A stretch of 64,000 bases of DNA from Antedon mediterranea (lineage: Eukaryota > Echinodermata > Crinoidea > Comatulida > Antedonidae). Made by a program: the position numbers and the translations under genes. Below the pieces are notes generated by a model. The model ran no database searches and had not been told where the DNA came from. It saw nothing but the letters and a program-made list of their open reading frames with translations. Of the stretch, positions 56,170 to 64,000 are shown in pieces; the first letter of the stretch is position 1, and every line of letters starts with the position of its first letter. The stretch lies in assembly GCF_964355755.1 (NCBI RefSeq), contig NC_092671.1:18502001-18566000 (forward strand). Reading direction: 5' to 3'.

Positions 56170-57790
56170 AAGAAAATCTTTGTATTCTTTGCCTGAATCA
56201 AATTTCGCCTGTGGAATGCAAATTCCATCCGAAATAATGGCCGATCACGTCCTGCTTTACGATGTTGACATACTACTGGTTACTGAGTTATTATAGGAGA
56301 GTTTACACCACCAGGCTATGAGTTTATTAACATTCCCAGGTGAAATGATAACTACGGAGGGGGAATCGGTATACTTCATAAAAAATCACTAAAAGTGTCC
56401 CTATCTTCATCTTCTACTTACGCGAGTTTTTTAACATTGTGTTATCAGCGTACAGAATAAAGTTAAACTAGTTGGTATTTACCGTCCTCCACCATCTCGA
56501 GCAAACGGTGTCAAGACCAGTACTTTTCTTGCAGAAGTAGAACAATTTTTCTGTTTTACTCTTCAACAAATCGCGATTTTGGTGATTTCAACCTACATGT
56601 CGACATGAAAAGTGAGGAAAGTGAAATGCTGCCAAAGTTATACACTGACTCGCACAATACATAAATCAACCGACGCATAAAATGGGACACACCCTGGACT
56701 TATACGAGTACGAGTTATATCTCGTCCAGAAGATAATCTCATTCAATGTGTACAGGTGGATCCTTTAGAATACTCCGATCATTACGTTGTTGTGTGTACT
56801 ATTAAATGTGACAAACCACCTCCTCTTAAAGTAATAACAGCAAAATGTGAATATGCAAAACTTGACCACGAACGTTTAAAATTATCGCTAATCCACAACT
56901 TAAGTGATTTTCCGGAGAGTAATAATGTAAATATTCTCGTAGATTCCTTTGTATATACCTCCTCTGCACTCGAAGAGCTCTGCCCTGTAATTACACAGTA
57001 GAGTACTGTAAGACGGACACTACCATGGTATAACAATAACATTTATAAAGCTAGACGTTTTCGTCGTCGTCTTGAACTTCGCTGGAAAGAATCTCAAACG
57101 GAAGAAGACCGGCTGGCATTTTGAACCATAAAGACCATGTAATTGAACTAATTACTTGCGCAAAAATGGAATACTTCACCAATAAATGTAGCAACGCAAA
57201 AATGAAAGATAATGTATGGTACTATAAATAGTCTCTTAAATAAAACAGGAAAAATCATTCCAAAAAGTACCATTTCTAACACACAGTTTGCTGATCAATT
57301 TTTGTCATTTTTTATACACAAAACTGAAAAAAAATAGAAATAATGTAATTAATCATAGATCGAATGATGACATAATTCCCCAAGCTGATGATCGCCTAAC
57401 CATGTCTGAGTTTAACTACTTACATGTTTTCAAATAAATCGTGTTCACTCGACTCTATACTGACATGGCTGCTCAAGGAAAACATGTATACGTTATTACC
57501 CATAACTACTAATATTGTTATAATGTATCCCTTTGAAACAGGAACCGCTTTCATTTAATTACAGGTGCCGACTTCGCTCCTCTAATGATCCCATCCGATT
57601 TTTCGTTCAATGCTTTTTACTGTCACCGCTCCGCCGCGGATCTGGAACGTGCTAAGTGTCGACTTGAGAGGAACGAATTTGGCACCTCTATTTAAAACTT
57701 TTCTTTTTAATTAATTACTAAGTATTTTTAGGCGCTCTGTTGTTTGTAGGGCGCCATATAAAAACTTGTATAGAATAGAATAGAATATAC
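56170..57790 (+). mobile_element. decayed CR1/L2-like LINE in gene B intron 1
   Basis: 56,756-57,001 encodes DPLEYSDHYVVVCTIKC, the SDH end of the AP endonuclease. Downstream frames give TLPWYNNNIYKARRFRRRLE, DRLAF and NSLLNKTGKIIPKSTISN, the usual linker. The polymerase is missing. 57,420-57,790 looks like the 3' end, with a (GAATA)n tail at about 57,770-57,788. Many stops and frameshifts. Confidence 0.7.
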
Positions 57791-57842
57791 TGTGTTAATC
57801 ATCTTGCTTTATATAACATCACTATGTTTATCTTTAGACACA

Positions 57843-60800
57843 ATGCATTATCTTAACCTCTTAACAATCATCTGTGTTGTTGGAAGCACTGCTGGTTCCA
57901 AAGGAGGTATACTATTTTGTATTTAATTCTATTTAATATTTTGCCTGGTATCATACTTGCCCGGCTTAACAAAATCAAAGCAAGCAACAAGCAATACTAT
58001 TAGGTTTATTTGTAAGATAAACTTGTATAGTTTTTCCTCTAAAATTTGTATTAATATTTTTAATTTGTGGTGCTCTCCAAATTTGTTATATTGTTTAAAG
58101 AGGTACCGACTTCTGTGTTGGGCCATTGGCCCATGGTTTACTCTTGACCACATTTTAAATAAATAAATAACAAATGGTTGTTTTTATATTTAACTTTACT
58201 AATATAACTAAGAGTCTTGAGTCTTGAATAATACTTGTTAGGCCTAATACTTATATTGAGCATTTACTTTTTCTGCGTAGAATGTGTTATTGGGTCGACA
58301 AGGGAGCACTGCTATATTGATTTACCCGACATAGAAGATGGGGCTATACACATAAGTGTTGTTGTTACCAAACTGAAACCATTTACACTACAGTTGTTAA
58401 CAAATGTTGTAGAAACAGAAGATGACATTATAATCACATATACGTTAAACAATCTAAGTATAAATTCAGGACCACGAAGGAACCAAACAGTATACGACAC
58501 TGCGGTACAGAATGATAAACACGAAACAGTAAAAATACAAATATCGAGTACGGAAATACGGATCAACCGTGAAGGTGGCTATTTATTTCAACTAAACCCT
58601 CCTCGCATCATAAAACAGCTATTGGTTCAAGATATAAACATTGATATGTTATCTGATTGTCACATAGGTAAAAACTAGTTAATTGTGACTTTTACTTCAC
58701 ATTATGATCACATGGTAATGTGACAAATATTAATTTATGCCAAAGGTATTGTCAGTGCGAATCTCAATATGTTCATGTTGACACAGCAATGTCATATCAG
58801 TGTAAATATCCTTTCCTCCTTGTTCTTTTTCCTATTTTTTCATTTTTCCTAAATTACACTTAATTTTAATCCTTTTTTATATATTTTTGTTCCTTGACAA
58901 TCATCTAATATTTTCTTACTTTATTCCGTTTTCCTATTTTTCTGATTTTTCCTCTTTTTAAATTCAAATCTCTCTTTATTAAGAATTTTAAAATGTTCTT
59001 GTCCATCACAAATAATTATGGAAAATCAGTCAGTGTTTCTAATTTTTATACAAAATATTTGTATTTTATACCGGTACTTTTCTATTGGTTGGTTGTTTGC
59101 TTTTTTTTTATAATGCATCTTCCGAATTTAATCTTCACTCTCTAATTAATATTATTGTCTTCTCTATTTCCGTCAATGGTTCAACACCTCAAACCACTAC
59201 CTCAGAATATTATACAGTTATCTCTCGTTTTCTAGTAGAAAAATTATTTCTCCAGCTATTTCTATTAGTATCTAGAGGCGATATAGTTGTCTTTATCTCT
59301 GAAAGCACAATTGTGTTTCTTCCTTTAATGTCATATTTTGAATGTATACTCTCTAGAAACGGTTTCAGTTTATCTGGAATTCTTTTTCAGATTTAAGAAG
59401 ACGATTATTGTTCTTTTTTTTAGTGTTAATAGGCCTCTACTCTACTCTGGTATTCTTCTCTTTGGATGTATACAAGCTCTATAAATTATTTGTTTAAAAA
59501 ATAAGATGATGGAAAGAATGACAACATGATCAGTATGTTAAACTCTATAGCTAAGTGACTGGCGGAACATACTGTAGTGTATATTGAAATATAATTCTTT
59601 TTACAGCCTCTGCTGTATAAAGGTTTATAATAATGTGGTGGGTTTTTTTTAATTAATAGGTCACGTTGATCAAACAAATTCGGATAGCCATGAAGATACC
59701 AGAACAGAACATAGCACATACAAGTATGAAGTTACTACAATGCGAGATTCTAACAATATAACAGTTTTTGCACCTAATTGTACGTGTAACTACACTGATT
59801 GTGGTTTCTGCTCATCAACATCTAGAGTCATCTGTGTGATATACATTTGTAATTGTACGTCAATAACAGGAGAACAAGTGACGATGTTCAACTGTAGCTG
59901 CGATCCGACAGACTGTTTATCCGTTTACGAATACTATACTGGCCTTAGTTATGGTCATGGCGTTGGTGACAATTCTGGATTTCAAAAAACAACTCAGATG
60001 TCTGGCAGACCTTATGTAACGTCGAAAGGGGATGACGGAAAAGACACGTGGTATGGATCAGAAACCAGACAAATGGGACATAATTGGACTACTGAAACAC
60101 CAGTAAATTCAAGCTCAAACGCTGGCCTTGGAAACAATACTTCTGGAGACAGTGGTTCATGGAGCAACGGAGCGGGGGACAATGAAGCGGGAGCCGATGG
60201 AGTAGAAAACAGTACTTTAAGAAATAGTGGGTCATGGAGTAATGGAGCGGGGGAAGACGGAACGGGAAACAGTGGAACGGGAAACAGTGGAATGGGAAAC
60301 AGTGAAACGGGAAGCAGTGGAACGGGAAACAATGCAACGGGAAACAGTGAATGGAATAATGGAACAGAAACTAGTAGGTCATTGAGTAACGGAACGGCGG
60401 ATAATGAGCCGGAAATTACTGAATCGGAACACAGTGGTTACAGAACTACTAAATCTACTAATGGTGGAAATGGGAATAGGCCTACTGGAATAGAACCATA
60501 CGGTCCAACAAATGGATATTCCACGCAGAATATAACTGACCGAATGTCAACCGAATCAGTACAATGTACGTTACACATAATTGTAACTAAGATTTTTTCT
60601 AATTTCTAATGTAGGTAGTGAAATATTGCTGTTTTGAAGGCAACAATATTCTTTTTATAAATGAAAACTATAATAATTAAAATGATATTAATATTTAAAT
60701 TTAGATCTTTCTGGTTTTTTTTTACAGATAACAGTGATTTGACGGTTGCACCAATGATAATATTATTGATGTCGCTAACCATTATTTCAGTAGTGGTCTT

Positions 60801-60915
60801 AGCAATCGGTTGTTGTTGTGTTATAGCAGGTTTCTTCAAACCCAAAAACAAGGTTGAACAAGCGCCACCGCCACCACCAACTCTAGGTCTGGGGCCACCA
60901 AAAATACTAAAATAG
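57843..60915 (+). CDS. gene B: mucin-like type I membrane protein, paralogue of gene A
   Basis: Coding exons 57,843-57,906, 58,281-58,667, 59,660-60,565 and 60,728-60,915 join in phase 1 to 514 residues. Exon 1: signal peptide MHYLNLLTIICVVGSTAG. Exon 2: beta-rich domain (FTLQLL, DIIITYTLNNLSI, VKIQISSTEIRI, LSDCHIG). Exon 3: ten-Cys module, then a stalk rich in Gly, Asn, Ser and Thr. Exon 4: helix PMIILLMSLTIISVVVLAIG, CCCVIAGFFKP, then APPPPPTLGLGPP. It has one beta domain where gene A has two. It would sit in the plasma membrane with the stalk outside. Function unknown; receptor, adhesion or secreted-coat roles are all possible. Confidence 0.7.
58281..58667 (+). CDS. gene B exon: beta-rich domain
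   Basis: A 387-base phase 1-1 exon between TTCTGCGTAG and CACATAG/GTAAAAAC. It encodes 129 residues. The acceptor TTCTGC(G/T)TAG and the donor context match the gene A exon at 29,722-30,099, and the protein aligns across most of its length. Confidence 0.7.
58668..59659 (+). other. gene B intron 2
   Basis: T-rich. A 103-codon frame at 59,085-59,396 lacks splice context. No element was recognised. Confidence 0.45.
59660..60565 (+). CDS. gene B exon: ten-cysteine module and repeat-rich stalk
   Basis: A 906-base phase 1-1 exon. It begins GHVDQTNSDSHED, close to gene A. The Cys module runs from NCTCNYTDCG to CSCDPTDCLSVYEYY. The stalk has a 78-base duplication carrying SGSWSNGAG (near 60,148 and 60,226) and about six 15-base units coding GNSGT-like pentapeptides (60,264-60,350). 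Length polymorphism there is likely. It ends TDRMSTES before GTACGT. Confidence 0.75.
60264..60350 (+). repeat. coding minisatellite in the gene B stalk
   Basis: A 15-base unit of the form GGGAAACAGTGGAAC is repeated about six times in frame, giving Gly-Asn-Ser-Gly-Thr variants. Confidence 0.85.
60728..60915 (+). CDS. gene B last exon: membrane helix and proline-rich tail
   Basis: It follows a TTTTTTTTACAG acceptor. NSDLTVAPM precedes a 20-residue helix, then CCCVIAGFFKPKNKVEQ, five prolines and a stop at 60,913-60,915. It is strongly similar to 32,337-32,533. Confidence 0.75.
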
Positions 60916-63530
60916 AAATCAGCTACACAAGTAAACAAGCAGTTGGTTTGCACGATGACAGAAGACATCAAACCAATGACTACTGCCACACATGAACAAA
61001 GGATTCAACAGATCATAACATATTCGCATGTACAAAGACCGAACTGAGTTTTGACTACGAAGTGTTTACCTGAGATACCTAGGCCTATAAACAACAACTA
61101 ATTATTTCGTTGTTGAAAATTAAGTGTTATATTATTCTGTCGTCATTTTCACCACCATCTACGCTAAGAAACAGCGACACAAAATATTTAACATAGTGTA
61201 TTTATATTAAATATTTTAAAGCACTTCTGTATATAAATGTAGGCATAATATTTTTTAAAAAAATTATCGTTAGAAAGTCGTGTTACGATGTTACAAAAAA
61301 TACGAAAATTATTTCAAAATATAATTATTACAACATTAAATTATTACCAAATATGACATAACCGAGGCGAAAAAGTTACAGCATATATATCAGAACCTAA
61401 AAAGAATTCACATATTTACACTGAAAAACCTTTTTTTGAAAACTCGAGCAAACAAAGGGTTGGTCAAGAAAGGCTGTCCAATGTATGCTAGTTTGTATAA
61501 CCTGCAGAAAACCAGCCTACAATTCCGAGTAATGCAAACAAGAATTGGTAAATGTTTGCGAGTGCCAAGTAAGATAATAATAAATATGCCTAGTGAAATT
61601 TCACTATTGTATTGATTCTAGTATGTAAACAGAGGCATAAATCACTAATTTTGATGGCAATCATTTTCACAAGATATTTTTAACGTTTCTTTAGCACATT
61701 TGTACTTTTAAAACATATCTGAGTGTTCCTGCATTAAATGCCGTTAGGTAATTTCTACCATGGGAGAGGTAAAATAGATTTATTTTACATCTCCCTGGTT
61801 GTACTAACGATAAGCGATGTCTTATTGTGATAATTAATTGAATGCACGGTTAATTGTCTGTAAAAAAGTTTTACACGATCAAACATGCATCAGCCTGCAT
61901 CTTTAAATCTCAACTAATTCCTTCTTAACCATTACGGGCTTGTATTGTTTATTTCCGTTCCTTTGACAATCGTTAGTATTATCTTGAAAGAAAGCTTGCA
62001 TGCTATCTTGTAAAGAAGCATAGGGCTTCATATTGTGATTACTTTTGCAAACCTGTGAGGAGGGGGCTTTCTTCTTCTTTTCGGTATTTTACAATATTGT
62101 ACTCAATGACAAACTCATACTATACTGTGCAGTATATACAATACAGTTAGTTTTTATCTCTTTTTTTTTGGGAGCATCTTCTTGCTTAGTATCAAGAATC
62201 TTGAAACTTAAGCTGAAAACATCGTTTAAAAATACGTGTTTTCTTTATCACGGATATACACTATGTAAATAATAATAACAATACCTTTTCAGTTGTTTTA
62301 CTTTAACCTTTGTGTACTAAATATGAATACTTAAATATTCAGAAAAATACTAATACCAACTTAATAATAGCAGTGTATGAATAAATATACCGCAAGTCAC
62401 AAAGACAATGAGAGGTTTACTACAACGTGAATTATGATTATGCAATTTTTTAATAACTAATGTATTTTTAAAGCAATAAATATCTTGTATAACGGAGTTG
62501 GTTTGTTTGTTTTTTTATCCATATTTTTACAACAACCAATGATCAGGCAGACCGGTTATCTCATTTACATCATTTGATTCATCATTCTTCTGTTATTTCA
62601 AATTATAGGATATTGTTCTTTGTATTTACATATATAAATATTATTCATTTTTTCTTCGCGAGGTACTGTGTTCTTTTAAATATATTAAATATGAATAATT
62701 CCCAATGATCATTGTTAAATCTTTAACATTTGGGTGCATATACAGTATTTAACAAAAGTAGGCCTATGTAAGCGTTTCTTAGGTCTATACAAAATAAGCC
62801 GACCTAAGCTCGTTCATTTGTTGAAGGTAAAAGTTCTGAGAAGATACTTTCATATATATTTTTTTACATACGGTTTTATGTAGGTCGACAGTACGGCGTA
62901 ACAATTTCGGGTGTGGTATATTTGGGTAAAAAGAGTATTTGCAAATATAAAAATGTTTGCAAGATCGTATTGTAATTATTTACGGTAGTATTCAGGGTTG
63001 ACGTACAATTCCGTTGGAAAATGTGCAAGCATGTTTACTCCACTGATATTTGTGGTTACACAGCAGCTATATAGCATGAGCGAGCTTTAACTTTATTATT
63101 CTACTTTAATTAGCTTTTATATAAAAGAAATTAATAATCTTTGAAGCAGTATGTACTTTTCTTTAATATAATGAATATATTAATTGTAAAGATCAATCTT
63201 GAAAAAAGAATCTGTAGTCGACTGAATGGATAATTAAAACAAAAATGTATAAATGAATCGTTATGCTGTGCCGGTTGAGGTTTTTTTCATCAGTTTTTTT
63301 TTTCATCTTTGTTTTTATTTACTAATTTAAGTTAAATATGAATTAGTTCATGTGATACACGTTGCAATTAAAAAAAAGGTCGAGAAACTAAAATAATGTC
63401 AGTCAACAACATAATGCGCAAGTTGGTCAAATCTATTGTAGTCTTTAATGTTGTATATTGTTCAGGTTTTTTAGTAACACCACAAAATAAATGGTCTAAT
63501 CAATTAAAGTTTGATTTTATTTATTTTTCA
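60916..63530. other. 3' flank of gene B, no further gene seen
   Basis: AT-rich, with only short frames. It contains one long imperfect hairpin (61,757-61,799). 62,045-62,272 is a 75-codon frame without support. Confidence 0.45.
61757..61799. other. imperfect hairpin with arms of about 19 bp
   Basis: ACCATGGGAGAGGTAAAATA pairs with TATTTTACATCTCCCTGGT around a GATT loop, with one bulge and one mismatch. Confidence 0.7.
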
Positions 63531-63535
63531 TGATT

Positions 63536-64000
63536 TAGGGGACATTACATCCTTAAGTATATTTTTGTGATTCGATTTTTCATTCTACAACCTTTTTGTA
63601 TATATTAACACCCCTATTAAAAGGAAATCTAGAAAAAATGTCCCGTCAATAGAGGTGTTCCTTGGAAAGGGTTGACCAGTGTTAAAACATATGCCCCTCG
63701 TTTGTTTCAAGGGAAAAGGTCCCATAGTGATGTCCTCTGAATATAAACTATAATAGTTTAGTAGTGGTGTAGTCCCAACAGAGGGTTATACTGTAGTATT
63801 ACTCAATCTAATATGTTTTGTTTTACACTAGTTATTCTGTTGTAGATTCTACTGATTCTACTACTGTGTTTCTAATTATTGTAATTTTAAAGACCATCAA
63901 AACAAAAATAAGGAATCGGTCTATAATAAAAAGAAATATTTCTTACAAAAAACGCTGCTAACAGTTTTAAAGATATATTGTCCCTCTGGAAAATATTTTT
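63536..64000. mobile_element. ends of TTAA-type MITEs
   Basis: GGGGACATTACATCCTTAA at 63,538-63,556 is a right-hand end in reverse. TTTAAAGATATATTGTCCCT begins a further unit at about 63,967 that runs out of the window. Both resemble the ends at 31,683-32,120. Confidence 0.45.

Overview
The window is animal nuclear DNA: roughly two-thirds A+T by eye, with introns bounded by GT-AG, and dominated by transposable elements. No bacterial or organellar signature was seen. A histamine N-methyltransferase-like gene and many CR1/L2/Jockey-, Tx1/L1- and RTE-type LINEs, a Penelope-like element and Helitrons fit a marine invertebrate deuterostome. An echinoderm is my guess, not a demonstrated fact.

Host genes. 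(1) Two tandem paralogues encode a type I membrane protein family I do not recognise. Gene A has exons between 21,5xx and 32,533. Gene B has exons between 55,0xx and 60,915. Both have a signal-peptide exon, one (B) or two (A) beta-rich domain exons ending in a Cys-x-Ile-Gly type motif, a large exon with a ten-cysteine module followed by a Thr/Ser/Asn/Gly-rich mucin-like stalk, and a final exon with one membrane helix, a Cys-Cys-Cys motif and a short proline-rich tail. All coding introns are phase 1. The putative promoters share a 24-bp block. (2) A complete three-exon histamine N-methyltransferase-like gene lies at 44,024-45,292. (3) A possible two-exon gene of unknown function lies at 1,985-2,886.

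Mobile elements, left to right: a Penelope-like remnant (1-1,735) abutting a tRNA-like fragment; a nearly full-length Tx1/L1-type LINE (about 3,230-9,919) with ORF1, a broken ORF2, a tandem-repeat 3' end and a terminal hairpin plus poly(A); a large inverted-repeat DNA element (about 11,575-16,620) containing a Helitron and a LINE scrap; an older Helitron copy with a LINE 3' end inside it (16,978-18,155); a minus-strand CR1/L2/Jockey-like LINE with an inverted 5' piece (18,506-21,010); a second Helitron and a second, 5'-truncated Tx1/L1 LINE inside gene A (24,716-29,505); a TTAA-flanked MITE (31,683-32,120); another Helitron-like unit carrying a LINE fragment (35,761-37,256); an RTE-like LINE (37,430-43,141) broken by a CpG-rich composite repeat and by a second LINE; a foldback-like element built from tandem units in inverted orientation (45,327-48,131); and a third Helitron (48,752-52,520) into which a head-to-tail pair of another Helitron-like unit has been inserted.

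The most interesting items are the tandem membrane-protein family with its shared promoter block, the head-to-tail Helitron-like pair, the foldback element, the GACC-cored miniature element family, and a strong excess of the palindrome TAGGCCTA. Exon calls come from splice-site and frame inspection only. No database search was possible, so family names rest on motif recognition.
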